This document shows, piece by piece, positions 47,891-56,236 of a stretch of 64,000 bases of DNA (positions within the stretch are counted from its first letter, which is position 1; each line of letters begins with the position of its first letter). Under the pieces are notes generated by a model. That model was not told where the DNA came from. It made no database searches and saw only the letters and a list, made by a program, of their open reading frames with translations. Source of the stretch: Mycolicibacterium peregrinum (lineage in GTDB: Bacteria > Actinomycetota > Actinomycetes > Mycobacteriales > Mycobacteriaceae); assembly GCF_002102345.1 (NCBI RefSeq), contig NZ_LQPP01000024.1, positions 1-64,000 on the forward strand. Direction: 5' to 3'. Made by a program: the position numbers and the translations under genes.

Positions 47891-49763
47891 CCCAAAGCCC
47901 CGCTCGACACGACGTGGAAGGCCACCGGTCACTGATGGTGACCAAGAGTGCAGCAGGTGCCACCGCATGGCCAACAAACTGCGGGTGTATTGGCCCGGTG
48001 ATCAGCTCTGCCACAGCTGCTTCTACGCCGCGATGCGCACGCATGGCATCTGCCCGCTCTGCGGCCACGATGGCGTCCTACCAGGACGCGCGAACCACAC
48101 CGACCCACGGCCGGTCTGCCTGACCTGCTCCGGCATCCCCGGCAACTTCACCTGCCGGACCTGCAAACAGGAAGGCGAGATCTACCGCAACGGCGTTTGC
48201 GCCCGATGCGCACTGCGCGATGACCTCTGCCGGATCCTGTTGCACCACCCGGCAGACTCTGCCGCGATGGAGACCCTCATCGAAGTACTGTGCGGCGTGG
48301 ACCGGCCCGAGAGCATCCTGACCTGGAAACGCAGCCAGAAGGTCCTGGAAATGCTCGGCGGGATCACCTCCGGCGCAATACCACTCACCCACGACGGCCT
48401 CACTGCAGCGGGCCGCGGCAAACACATCGGCCACCTACGATCGATCCTGGAGCACCATGGACTGCTCCCACCACGAGACGAACACCTGGCACGCTTCGAA
48501 GAATGGTTGAGCGCCAAACTGGGCGCCGTCGCTTCACCGGCAGTCCGCGCACCGATTGAGCAGTTCGCCACCTGGCACCACCTACGTCGGTTACGCAGTG
48601 AGTCCCAGCCCGGCCAATCATCCGACGGACCGAAGCGATCCGCGAAACAAGAGATCACCGAGACCATCAAATTCCTCACCTGGCTCGAGAACACCCATGG
48701 CCGCACCGCCGTGGACTGCACACAGCACGACGTCGACGAATATCTCGCATCGGGACCCACCACCCGCCACTTGATCAGAACATTCTTCGTCTGGGCCAAG
48801 AGCAGCAGGATCAATACCGGAGTGCAGATCGGATTCCGGCAGGCCAGAACAACCCCGACAATCACCCAAGAACAGCGACTGGCCTGGCTCAAGGAACTGC
48901 TCACCGGCAACGCCGAAAGCCTTCCCTATCGCGTGGCCGGCGTCCTCGTGCTGCTCTACGCACAACCACTCACCAAAATCGCTGCCCTGCAGAGCACCGT
49001 TATCTCCCAAGCCGACGGGCAAACGCTCATCGCGCTGGGCAAACAGCCCATCCCGGTGCCCGAACCGTTCGCCTCACAGCTCAACTACCACCTTCGCCAT
49101 CGACCCAATCTGCGCACCACCGGCGGAGCCGTCGGCACCCCCTGGATGTTCCCCAGCAGCAGACCGGGCTGGCACCTGGACCCACAAACGATCATGCACC
49201 GGCTTCGATGGGTGGGCATCAACACGCTGGGCTCACGCAACACCGCGTTGAAGGAACTCGTCGCCCAGGTCCCCGCTCCCCTGGTCGCCGAGATGCTCGG
49301 ATACAGCGACCAAGTCACCCAAAAACATGCTGCGGACGCCGGCAACACCTGGGCCGCCTACGCATCCACCGCACCCGAACGGAGCAGCGTGATTCCTCCG
49401 CGACAGCAGCCGCAGCCTGTTCCTCACTTTGCGCACGCTGACAACGGTGACCAACTGACCTTAGACCTCACCGATGACGACATCGACGATGGTGCTCCCC
49501 CAGCCAGTCCCGTTCAGGCTCTCCTCGATGCCCTTGATGGCGCAGCGGACACCGTCACGCAAGCACGGGCCGCTGTCACCGCAGCCGAAGAGGAACTCGC
49601 ACAGGCTGTGCTACACGCCTATCGCTCCGGGTTCACTTGGACGAGAATTGCTGCGAGACTGGGTATCTCGCCGCAGGCTGCACACCAACGGTGGGCGGCA
49701 CGGGCCCGCAACCCGGCCGAGCACGACAGGCCGGGCAACGCTCACGACACGCAGGATCCGTAA
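47880..49763 (+). CDS. Large Zn-finger recombinase-like protein, third gene of the cassette
   Basis: A 627-aa protein. The N-terminus (about 20-120) has four Cys pairs in zinc-finger spacing (CSRCHR, CHSC, CPLC, CLTC, CRTC, CARC). The middle (about 260-480) has the outline of a tyrosine-recombinase core (KQEITETIKFLTWL, LRWVGINTLGSRN, LVAEMLGYSDQVTQKHA), yet the catalytic R-H-R-H-Y set is not recognisable, so it may be a non-catalytic partner. The C-terminus has a helix rich in Ala/Glu (about 545-580) and an HTH (WTRIAARLGISPQAAHQRW). It depends on the upstream recombinase for catalysis if the inference holds. Confidence 0.75.
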   Translation: MTIDPKPRSTRRGRPPVTDGDQECSRCHRMANKLRVYWPGDQLCHSCFYAAMRTHGICPLCGHDGVLPGRANHTDPRPVCLTCSGIPGNFTCRTCKQEGEIYRNGVCARCALRDDLCRILLHHPADSAAMETLIEVLCGVDRPESILTWKRSQKVLEMLGGITSGAIPLTHDGLTAAGRGKHIGHLRSILEHHGLLPPRDEHLARFEEWLSAKLGAVASPAVRAPIEQFATWHHLRRLRSESQPGQSSDGPKRSAKQEITETIKFLTWLENTHGRTAVDCTQHDVDEYLASGPTTRHLIRTFFVWAKSSRINTGVQIGFRQARTTPTITQEQRLAWLKELLTGNAESLPYRVAGVLVLLYAQPLTKIAALQSTVISQADGQTLIALGKQPIPVPEPFASQLNYHLRHRPNLRTTGGAVGTPWMFPSSRPGWHLDPQTIMHRLRWVGINTLGSRNTALKELVAQVPAPLVAEMLGYSDQVTQKHAADAGNTWAAYASTAPERSSVIPPRQQPQPVPHFAHADNGDQLTLDLTDDDIDDGAPPASPVQALLDALDGAADTVTQARAAVTAAEEELAQAVLHAYRSGFTWTRIAARLGISPQAAHQRWAARARNPAEHDRPGNAHDTQDP

Positions 49764-49826
49764 CGAACTTGGCCCTCACGCAGGACCGCGGTGATCGCAC
49801 TACATGTGGCCGCTCGGCGGGATCAT

Positions 49827-50195
49827 CTACTGGCAGCAATTCGGGTCGAGCACCACACACAGTGCTTGCAGGGCTTCGGGTTTCACCCGGTGAAAGACGT
49901 TCATGCCACGCCGATCGGAGATCACCAGGCCAGCCTTGCGGAGCTGCCCGAGGTGATGGCTGACCGTGGATTCGGCCAGGTCGAGTACCGCGGCCAGCTC
50001 CCCGCTAGTCTCCTCCCCAGGGCGCGAACTGAACAGCAGCGACATGATCTTCACGCGCATCGGATCAGCCAGGGCCTTCAGGCGCATCGCCACCTCCAGG
50101 GCGTCGGCGTCGCTGAGCGGTCCGGCGGCCACCGGGGCGCAGCACACCGGGGCGGACATGTCGATCACGGGCAGCGCTTTGGGCATGACATCCAT
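49827..50195 (-). CDS. arsR: ArsR-family repressor (arsenic island, divergent)
   Basis: A 122-aa winged-helix repressor (ALADPMRVKIMSLL; recognition helix AESTVSHHLGQLRKAG). Cysteines sit near both ends (VCCAP at about 18-21; DPNCC at the C-terminus), a layout of arsenite-responsive ArsR variants. It is divergent from the arsI/cadI gene across a long perfect inverted repeat. ATG 50186 is an alternative start. It probably controls itself and arsI. Confidence 0.87.
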   Translation of the reverse strand: MDVMPKALPVIDMSAPVCCAPVAAGPLSDADALEVAMRLKALADPMRVKIMSLLFSSRPGEETSGELAAVLDLAESTVSHHLGQLRKAGLVISDRRGMNVFHRVKPEALQALCVVLDPNCCQ

Positions 50196-50210
50196 CCTGC
50201 CACAATTCTT

Positions 50211-50266
50211 GACATATATCGAAAAGGTGGCATGCTGAGCACTGACGCGTCAGTTCGATATATGTC
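50211..50266. promoter_or_regulatory. 13-bp inverted repeat operator between arsR and arsI
   Basis: GACATATATCGAA (50211-50223) and TTCGATATATGTC (50254-50266) are exact reverse complements, 30 bp apart, each next to one gene. Two ArsR sites, one per promoter, is the simplest reading. Confidence 0.75.
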
Positions 50267-50289
50267 TCATCAGTGGTTGGAGGCCCATC

Positions 50290-50778
50290 ATGTCCCGTGT
50301 TCAGTTAGCGCTCAACGTCGATGATCTCGACGAGGCGATCACGTTCTACACCAAACTCTTTGGCGTTTCCCCCGCCAAGGTCAAGCCCGGTTACGCCAAC
50401 TTCGCGGTCACCGAGCCGCCGCTGAAGCTGGTGCTGCTCGAAAACCCAGGCAAGGGCGGCACCATCAACCACCTCGGGGTCGAGGTCGAATCCAGCGAGA
50501 CGGTGCACGCCGAGATCGCCCGCCTGACCGGCGAAGGGCTGTTCACCGATGAGGAGATCGGCACGACCTGTTGTTTTGCCACCCAGGACAAGGTCTGGGT
50601 GACCGGCCCGGCCGGAGAGAAATGGGAGGTCTACACGGTGCTGGCCGACTCCGAGACATTCGGCACCAATCCCCAGCTTCTCGCCGAGGGTGAGGCTGCC
50701 GAGGGTGGAGTCTGCTGCGGCGGAACTGCCGCCGCCGACGCGGAGCCCCAAGCGGCGAAGACGTCGGCCTGCTGCTGA
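50290..50778 (+). CDS. ArsI/CadI-type dioxygenase of the glyoxalase fold
   Basis: A 162-aa vicinal-oxygen-chelate protein (LNVDDLDEAITFYTKLFG, NHLGVEVES). The vicinal Cys pair TTCCFATQDKVWV that binds trivalent organoarsenicals in ArsI is present, as are the metal ligands (His in INHLG, Glu in KWEVY). It likely cleaves the C-As bond of methylarsenite; mycobacterial CadI is the same family and is cadmium-induced. The C-terminus has Cys-rich GGVCCGG and SACC. A strong hairpin follows the stop. Confidence 0.87.
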   Translation: MSRVQLALNVDDLDEAITFYTKLFGVSPAKVKPGYANFAVTEPPLKLVLLENPGKGGTINHLGVEVESSETVHAEIARLTGEGLFTDEEIGTTCCFATQDKVWVTGPAGEKWEVYTVLADSETFGTNPQLLAEGEAAEGGVCCGGTAAADAEPQAAKTSACC

Positions 50779-50798
50779 GCGGGATCCGCGCCACGACA

Positions 50799-50834
50799 CC
50801 AGGGGCCCACCATCACACGATGGTGGGCCCCTGG
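50799..50834. terminator. Strong hairpin after arsI
   Basis: CCAGGGGCCCACCATC, loop ACAC, GATGGTGGGCCCCTGG: a perfect 16-bp stem. No T-run. It separates arsI from the next arsR-ACR3 unit. Confidence 0.7.
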
Positions 50835-50871
50835 TCATTGGTGGCCTGGCTTGACGGCTAGTTCGATAAGT

Positions 50872-50883
50872 ATCAATATTGAT
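50872..50883. promoter_or_regulatory. Operator of the second arsR
   Basis: ATCAATATTGAT is a perfect 12-bp palindrome ending 2 bp before the ATG at 50886, within a larger TTCGA (50862) ... TCGAA (50889) dyad. It is typical of ArsR/SmtB sites and implies autorepression. Confidence 0.65.
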
Positions 50884-50885
50884 GT

Positions 50886-51251
50886 ATGTCGAAATCATCT
50901 GATCCGGTCGACGACGCGTGCTGCCCACCCGGAGCACTACTGGGGGAACCCCTCTCGGCCGCAGAGGCCGCAGATATGGCAGTCAAACTCAAGGCCCTGG
51001 CCGATCCGGTTCGGCTGCAGTTGTTCTCGGCGATCGCCAGCCACGCCGGCGGCGAGGCCTGCGTCTGCGACATCTCGGCCGGGGTGGAGGTCTCCCAACC
51101 CACCGTGAGTCATCACCTCAAGGTGCTGCGCGACGCCGGCCTGCTCACCTCGCAGCGTCGGGCCTCGTGGGTGTATTACGCGGTGGTGCCCGACGCACTG
51201 GCCAGCCTGGCCGTGCTACTCGGCGCGACGTTGGCGGGGGTGCCGGCATGA
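50886..51251 (+). CDS. arsR: ArsR-family arsenite repressor
   Basis: A 121-aa repressor with HTH PTVSHHLKVLRDAGLL and the arsenite-binding CVCD motif in its DNA-binding helix (EACVCDISAG), plus a Cys pair DACCPP at the N-terminus. It starts the unit arsR-ACR3-arsC, with a 4-bp ATGA overlap to ACR3. Its operator lies directly at the start codon. Confidence 0.9.
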   Translation: MSKSSDPVDDACCPPGALLGEPLSAAEAADMAVKLKALADPVRLQLFSAIASHAGGEACVCDISAGVEVSQPTVSHHLKVLRDAGLLTSQRRASWVYYAVVPDALASLAVLLGATLAGVPA

Positions 51252-52360
51252 CCGACACCAGCACTGCGCCGCCGGTCGTCGGCAAGCTCTCCACCCTGGA
51301 TCGGTTCCTGCCGGTCTGGATCGGCGCCGCCATGGTCGCCGGCCTGCTGCTGGGCCGCTGGATCCCCGGCTTGAACACCGCGCTGGAAAGCGTTCAGCTG
51401 GACGGTATTTCACTGCCCATCGCCCTGGGCCTGCTGATCATGATGTATCCCGTGCTGGCCAAAGTCCGCTACGACCGCCTCGACACCGTCACCGGAGACC
51501 GCAAACTTCTGCTCTCCTCGCTGGTGTTGAACTGGGTGCTCGGCCCGGCGTTGATGTTCGCGCTGGCCTGGATGCTGCTGCCCGACCTGCCCGAATACCG
51601 CACCGGACTGATCATCGTCGGGCTGGCCCGCTGCATCGCCATGGTCATCATCTGGAACGACCTGGCCTGCGGAGACCGCGAAGCCGCCGCAGTCCTGGTG
51701 GCACTCAACTCGATCTTCCAGGTCATCATGTTCGCGGTGTTGGGCTGGTTCTATCTGTCAGTGCTGCCTGGCTGGCTCGGCCTGGAACAGACCACCATTT
51801 CGACTTCACCGTGGCAGATCGCCAAATCCGTGCTCATCTTCCTCGGCATCCCACTGCTGGCCGGCTACCTCTCTCGCCGGATCGGAGAAAAGACGAAAGG
51901 CCGCGACTGGTACGAGGCCAAGTTCCTACCCCGGATCGGGCCCTGGGCGCTCTACGGGCTGCTGTTCACCATCGTGATTCTCTTTGCCCTGCAAGGCGAT
52001 CAGATCACCAACCGACCCCTGGATGTGGTCCGCATCGCCCTGCCCCTGCTCGCCTACTTCGCGATCATGTGGGGCGGTGGCTACCTGCTCGGCACCATCT
52101 TGGATCTCGGCTACGAGCGCACCACCACCCTGGCGTTCACCGCCGCCGGCAACAACTTCGAACTTGCGATCGCCGTGGCGATCGCCACCTACGGCGCCAC
52201 CTCCGGCCAAGCCCTGGCCGGCGTCGTGGGCCCGCTGATCGAAGTCCCGGTCCTGGTCGCCCTGGTCTATGTCTCGCTGGCGCTACGCAAACGATTCCAC
52301 CACCACACCCCCCAACACCTGCCCACCGGCTCGACGACGAGAACGGAACCCACACCATGA
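51248..52360 (+). CDS. acr3: ACR3-type arsenite efflux transporter
   Basis: A 370-aa protein with ten membrane helices. The conserved Cys is in LARCIAMVIIWNDLACG and the Glu in NNFELAIAVAI, both needed for arsenite transport in ACR3. It exports arsenite made by the arsenate reductase(s). It shares ATGA with arsR and with the following arsC, so all three are translationally coupled. The frame is open to 50918, but the arsR overlap fixes ATG 51248. Confidence 0.92.
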   Translation: MTDTSTAPPVVGKLSTLDRFLPVWIGAAMVAGLLLGRWIPGLNTALESVQLDGISLPIALGLLIMMYPVLAKVRYDRLDTVTGDRKLLLSSLVLNWVLGPALMFALAWMLLPDLPEYRTGLIIVGLARCIAMVIIWNDLACGDREAAAVLVALNSIFQVIMFAVLGWFYLSVLPGWLGLEQTTISTSPWQIAKSVLIFLGIPLLAGYLSRRIGEKTKGRDWYEAKFLPRIGPWALYGLLFTIVILFALQGDQITNRPLDVVRIALPLLAYFAIMWGGGYLLGTILDLGYERTTTLAFTAAGNNFELAIAVAIATYGATSGQALAGVVGPLIEVPVLVALVYVSLALRKRFHHHTPQHLPTGSTTRTEPTP

Positions 52361-53025
52361 CTGACAGCCCCGTCACTCACCAACTGCGCGACGACCTCTC
52401 GATCGACCAACAGCTCGCCTTGAAGACCGCGGCGACCCGGCTGCACGGCGAGTTCGATGGCACATTCGGCACCGAGACCATCGAACGGTTCCTCTGCTCG
52501 TCCTACGACCAATTCGCCGGTCGCGCCACCATTCCCAACTTCCTGCCGCTGCTGGCCGAACGGTTCGCCCGCCAACGCCTGCACGCCCTGGCACGGGTCG
52601 AAGGCAAGATCAGCGACGGCAAGCCCACCGTGCTGTTCCTCTGCACACACAACGCCGGCCGCTCGCAGATGGCGCTCGGTTACTTCACCCATTACGCCGG
52701 CGACAACGCGATCGCCTGGTCGGGGGGTTCTGAACCCGGAAACGAGATCAACCCGGCCGCGATCGCTGCCATGGCCGAGGTCGGTATCGACATCACCAGT
52801 GAATACCCCAAACCCTGGACCGACGAAATCGTGGCTGCCGCCGACGTTGTCATCACCATGGGCTGCGGGGACGCCTGCCCGATCTTCCCCGGAAAACGCT
52901 ACGAGAATTGGGAACTGCCCGACCCGGCCGGCCAAGGCCTCGACGCTGTGCGCCCAATCCGCGACCAAATCGACCAACGCATCCACCAACTGTTGGCCCA
53001 GCTGAACGTCGCAGTCACCCCGTGA
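52357..53025 (+). CDS. arsC: Arsenate reductase with N-terminal three-helix bundle
   Basis: A 222-aa protein. Residues about 1-80 form an N-terminal helical domain typical of actinobacterial arsenate reductases. The C-terminal LMW-phosphatase fold has the P-loop FLCTHNAGRSQMA (Cys nucleophile) and further Cys in MGCGDACP, which serve the disulfide relay. It reduces arsenate to arsenite for ACR3. ATG 52357 overlaps the ACR3 stop. Confidence 0.9.
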   Translation: MTDSPVTHQLRDDLSIDQQLALKTAATRLHGEFDGTFGTETIERFLCSSYDQFAGRATIPNFLPLLAERFARQRLHALARVEGKISDGKPTVLFLCTHNAGRSQMALGYFTHYAGDNAIAWSGGSEPGNEINPAAIAAMAEVGIDITSEYPKPWTDEIVAAADVVITMGCGDACPIFPGKRYENWELPDPAGQGLDAVRPIRDQIDQRIHQLLAQLNVAVTP

Positions 53026-53053
53026 CCATCGCACCGCACGAGCATCCGTCGCG

Positions 53054-53557
53054 ATGATCCGCAGTCAACATCAGGTGGCGCCAATGACCGCCGACCATGC
53101 CGATGCCGTCCTGGCGATCTACCAAGCCGGGATCAACACCGCAAACGCCACCTTCGACCTCAATGCTCCGGACTGGGCAACCTTCGACACCGAACACCTC
53201 CCGGATCACCGCTTCGTCGCCACCGACTCCGACGGACACGTCATGGGATGGGCTGCCGCTGCACCTGTCTCATCACGGTGCGTGCATGCCGGGGTGATAG
53301 AGCTCAGTGTGTATGTCGCCGAGCACGCTCGCGGCCAAGGTATCGGGACACTGCTGCTGCAGTCTCTGATCTCCTCCAGCGAGAACGCCGGAATCTGGAC
53401 CCTGCAAAGCCAGGTGTTTCCCGAGAACACCGCCACTCTCGCCCTTCACCACCGGGCCGGATTCCGCGTCGTCGGCGTGCGCGAGCGCCACGGCCGACAC
53501 CACGGCCACTGGCGTGACGTCATCCTCCTCGAGCGGCGCAGCCCGCACATCATCTGA
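53054..53557 (+). CDS. GNAT N-acetyltransferase, ArsN/phosphinothricin type
   Basis: A 167-aa acetyltransferase. The acetyl-CoA motif is ARGQGIGTLLLQ, preceded by ELSVYV, and the C-terminal LHHRAGFRVVGVRERHG is typical of phosphinothricin acetyltransferases. In ars clusters such enzymes (ArsN1) acetylate arsinothricin. It lies 28 bp after arsC. Resistance to the antibiotic arsinothricin is inferred from context; phosphinothricin is the alternative substrate. Confidence 0.83.
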   Translation: MIRSQHQVAPMTADHADAVLAIYQAGINTANATFDLNAPDWATFDTEHLPDHRFVATDSDGHVMGWAAAAPVSSRCVHAGVIELSVYVAEHARGQGIGTLLLQSLISSSENAGIWTLQSQVFPENTATLALHHRAGFRVVGVRERHGRHHGHWRDVILLERRSPHII

Positions 53558-53583
53558 CCGCCCACAACGAAGGAGAACACCCG

Positions 53584-53997
53584 GTGACCAACTCACCCCC
53601 AACCGTCCTGTTCGTCTGCGTCAGCAACGCCGGAAAATCAGTGATGGCAGCAGGACTCATGCACCACATCGCAGGAACAGCCATTCACGTCGCCTCGGCG
53701 GGCACCCACGCCAAGACCGCCGTCAACGACCTCTCAGCGCAGGCATTGGCCGAAGTTGGCGTCGACATCAGCGGCCACCAGCCCGTCCAACTCACCGATC
53801 AGATGCTCGACGATGCGGACCTGGTGGTCATCGTCGGCACCCAAGCCGAACTCGGCAACCACCCTGGCACCACCATCCAGCGATGGGACACCGACGAACC
53901 CTCACTCCGCGGCATCGACGGAATCGAACGCATGCGAATTATCCGCGACGACATCAACACCCGCGTCCAGAACCTCGCCGCCAGTCTCAGCGACTAG
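53584..53997 (+). CDS. Low-molecular-weight phosphatase-fold arsenate reductase-like protein
   Basis: A 137-aa protein from GTG 53584. P-loop VCVSNAGKSVMA replaces the usual C-x5-R with Lys-Ser after Gly (C-V-S-N-A-G-K-S), so the canonical arginine is changed to lysine. A second reductase or a diverged regulator is possible. It lies 26 bp after the acetyltransferase gene. The relay Cys of ArsC is not evident. Activity as an arsenate reductase is therefore uncertain. Confidence 0.75.
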   Translation: MTNSPPTVLFVCVSNAGKSVMAAGLMHHIAGTAIHVASAGTHAKTAVNDLSAQALAEVGVDISGHQPVQLTDQMLDDADLVVIVGTQAELGNHPGTTIQRWDTDEPSLRGIDGIERMRIIRDDINTRVQNLAASLSD

Positions 53998-54058
53998 CCA
54001 TCCAGACAGAGCCGCAGTGACAACTCGCCTCCCGGTGTTTCGCGGGAAGGTGCTCGAC

Positions 54059-55099
54059 TCAGGTGGTGGGGCTTGCGGGGTAGGCGTGGACCAGTGCGCT
54101 CGATAGTTTCGGAATGGCGTGGGTGAGGGCGTGTTCGGCGTCGTGGGCGATCTGATGGGCGTTGGTGAGGCTGGTGGACGGGTCGATGTCCAGTTCGGCG
54201 TCGGCGTGGATGCGGTGTCCGATCCAGCGCATTTTGACGCTGCGCACAGCGGTGACACCGGGTTCGGCGGCCAGCGTGGTCTCTGCGGCGGCGACGAGTG
54301 CGGGGTCGATGGCATCCAGTAGGCGTCGGAACACGTCGCGTGCGGCAGTGCGCAGTACCGCCAAGATCGCCACGGTGATGAGCACGCCGATGATGGGGTC
54401 GGCCAGCGGGAAGCCTAGGGCGACGCCGCCGGCGCCGAGCAGCACGGCCAGGGAGGTGAAGCCATCGGTACGGGCGTGCAGCCCGTCGGCGATCAGGGCG
54501 GCCGACCCGATTTGGCGTCCGACGCGGATGCGGTAGACCGCGACGAGTTCGTTGCCGATGAAGCCGACCAGCCCGGCCACGGCGACCCATCCGAGGTGTT
54601 GGATCGGAACCGGGTTGATCAGCCGGCGAACGGATTCGATGCCGGCGATGATGGCCGAGAGAGTGATCATCGCGACCACGAAGAGTCCGGCCAGGTCTTC
54701 GGCGCGGCCGTAGCCGTAGGTGTAGCGGCGGGTGGCGGCCTTGGTGCCCAGCGCGAAAGCGATCCACAGCGGGATGGCGGTCAGGGCGTCGGAGAAGTTG
54801 TGGATGGTGTCGGCCAGCAAGGCTACCGACCCGGAGATCACGACGATTACCAGCTGCGCGATGGAGGTCGCTGCGAGCGCGAGGAGGCTAATCTTGACTG
54901 CGCGGATGCCCGCGGCACTGGATTCCAGGGCCCCGTCGATGCTGTCGGAGGCGTCATGGCTGTGCGGGGCGAAGATCTCCTTGATCGCTGCGCGCAGGCC
55001 TTTGGGGTGATCGTGGCCGTGATCTAAGCCGTGGTCGTGACCGGCGTGTTCACCGTGGTCATGTCCGACAGCCGCGGCGGGTCGGGCCTTGTGCATCAT
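54059..55099 (-). CDS. CDF-family metal efflux protein
   Basis: A 346-aa cation diffusion facilitator. The N-terminus is His-rich (GHDHGEHAGHDHGLDHGHDH), fitting Zn or Ni/Co binding. Helix motifs: LADTIHNFSDALTAIP (metal-site Asp/His in TM2) and DGLHARTDGFTS (TM5). C-terminal cytoplasmic domain about 265-346. Its start ATG 55099 overlaps the stop of the ArsR-type gene upstream by ATGA. The frame is open to 55408, in the other gene. Confidence 0.88.
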   Translation of the reverse strand: MMHKARPAAAVGHDHGEHAGHDHGLDHGHDHPKGLRAAIKEIFAPHSHDASDSIDGALESSAAGIRAVKISLLALAATSIAQLVIVVISGSVALLADTIHNFSDALTAIPLWIAFALGTKAATRRYTYGYGRAEDLAGLFVVAMITLSAIIAGIESVRRLINPVPIQHLGWVAVAGLVGFIGNELVAVYRIRVGRQIGSAALIADGLHARTDGFTSLAVLLGAGGVALGFPLADPIIGVLITVAILAVLRTAARDVFRRLLDAIDPALVAAAETTLAAEPGVTAVRSVKMRWIGHRIHADAELDIDPSTSLTNAHQIAHDAEHALTHAIPKLSSALVHAYPASPTT

Positions 55100-55515
55100 G
55101 TGCGGCGTCCCTTCGATCGGATCGGCGTGGGGTCGACGGTGGCGGGATGCAGGGTGGCCAGGTCGGCGGCGTCGCGGTGATGGCCCGGCACATCTGGTCC
55201 GGCGTGTTCGGCGTTGAACACCGCGTCGGTGACAAGTTGACCGATGTGGTCGTTGTCGAGGCTGTAGAAGATCGTGGTGCCCTCGCGGCGGGTCCGCACC
55301 AGCCGCGCCATCCGCAGCTTCGCCAAATGCTGAGATACCGACGGCGCTGGTTTGCCGATATGGGTCGCCAGGTCGTTGACCGACATCTCGCGGCTCACCA
55401 GCGCCCACAGCACCTGAACTCGAGTGGCATCGGCCAACATCCGGAACACCTCGACCACCAGATCGACCTGGTCGTCGGGCAGCCGACGACTACAAGCCCC
55501 TTTATCTGCATTCAT
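55096..55515 (-). CDS. ArsR/SmtB-family repressor of the CDF gene
   Basis: A 139-aa winged-helix repressor from ATG 55515 (frame open to 55617). Recognition helix APSVSQHLAKLRMARLV. The C-terminus carries His/Asp residues (HAGPDVPGHHRDAADLATLH), as in Zn or Ni/Co-sensing SmtB/NmtR/KmtR proteins. No Cys-based arsenic site. It is the first gene of a two-gene operon with the CDF exporter. The AT-rich AGATAATAGTAGGAGTAT upstream (55519-55536) may hold its operator. Confidence 0.85.
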   Translation of the reverse strand: MNADKGACSRRLPDDQVDLVVEVFRMLADATRVQVLWALVSREMSVNDLATHIGKPAPSVSQHLAKLRMARLVRTRREGTTIFYSLDNDHIGQLVTDAVFNAEHAGPDVPGHHRDAADLATLHPATVDPTPIRSKGRRT

Positions 55516-56101
55516 GCGCAGATAATAGTAGGAGTATGGAGCGAGTGTAAAACGTTGATCAGGTGGTGGCCCGGGCCACGCGGGCGTGGGCCAGGCGCGA
55601 TCACTGCGCCCCGTCATTCAAGCGTCGCTGATTCAGGCTGATCACCCGGCGGTCACTCATCGCGACGGCTCCATCCAGATTGTCTGCAAAGCAGCGTGTT
55701 TCGGCGATGCGGCGGGCCTCCACGGCGACCCCTCGACCACCCACGCCATGAAATCATTTGCCCGCTTCAACCGATCGGCGTCGCGAGTGTTCCAGGGGTT
55801 TGAGGCCGAATCCGATTCATCGAGATAGCCGGTTTGCGCGCGATAACGCCGCAGTGGCGTTGGAGGACGAGCCGAGTTTGGCTAGTTCGACGGTTGGCCA
55901 TGTCAGCGTTAATGGGCCCCGGCCGACACGACGGGGGCAGCTTGATGCCCCGCTTACCCCATCGACCCCTAGACCAACACTCAGCAAACTAGTTTCCGGG
56001 TAGGCGCCCAAAGGAGCGGCAGCCATCCAATACGACAAGCTGCTTAGGAAGCCTTATCGCCGACGGCCGCTTTCAGCACGACGAATACGGCGGAATCGAA
56101 T
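55516..56101. other. Gap at the outer side of the arsenic island
   Basis: No complete gene. A minus-strand open stretch near 55660-55800 (containing NDFMAWVVEGSPWRP) reads like a protein fragment but lacks a start. AGTTTGGCTAGTTCGACGG and similar low-complexity runs follow. Confidence 0.35.
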
Positions 56102-56221
56102 ATGGAGGGTTACCAGTCAAGTGCTCCGTTTACACCTGATGAATCAGCCCTGACCAGCCCCCTGTCCCGCTCGCTCTACCTGGCGGTCTTCTCAAAAATC
56201 TGCCGGACCAAGGGGCTGTGA
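56102..56221 (+). CDS. Possible 39-aa peptide overlapping a repeat
   Basis: ATG 56102 opens MEGYQSSAPFTPDESALTS and stops at 56219-56221. The same opening, MEDYQSS, recurs at 61647, and related DNA at 61156 (MAVYQ, stop). No ribosome-binding site is obvious. Either a conserved small protein or a DNA repeat that happens to be open. Confidence 0.3.
   Translation: MEGYQSSAPFTPDESALTSPLSRSLYLAVFSKICRTKGL
56124..56146 (+). repeat. 23-bp repeat, right copy
   Basis: Matches 46180-46202 at 20 of 23 positions in direct orientation. It lies outside the CDF-ArsR pair. Candidate right boundary of the recombinase/arsenic segment. Confidence 0.5.
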
Positions 56222-56236
56222 CTGTGACTCGACTCA

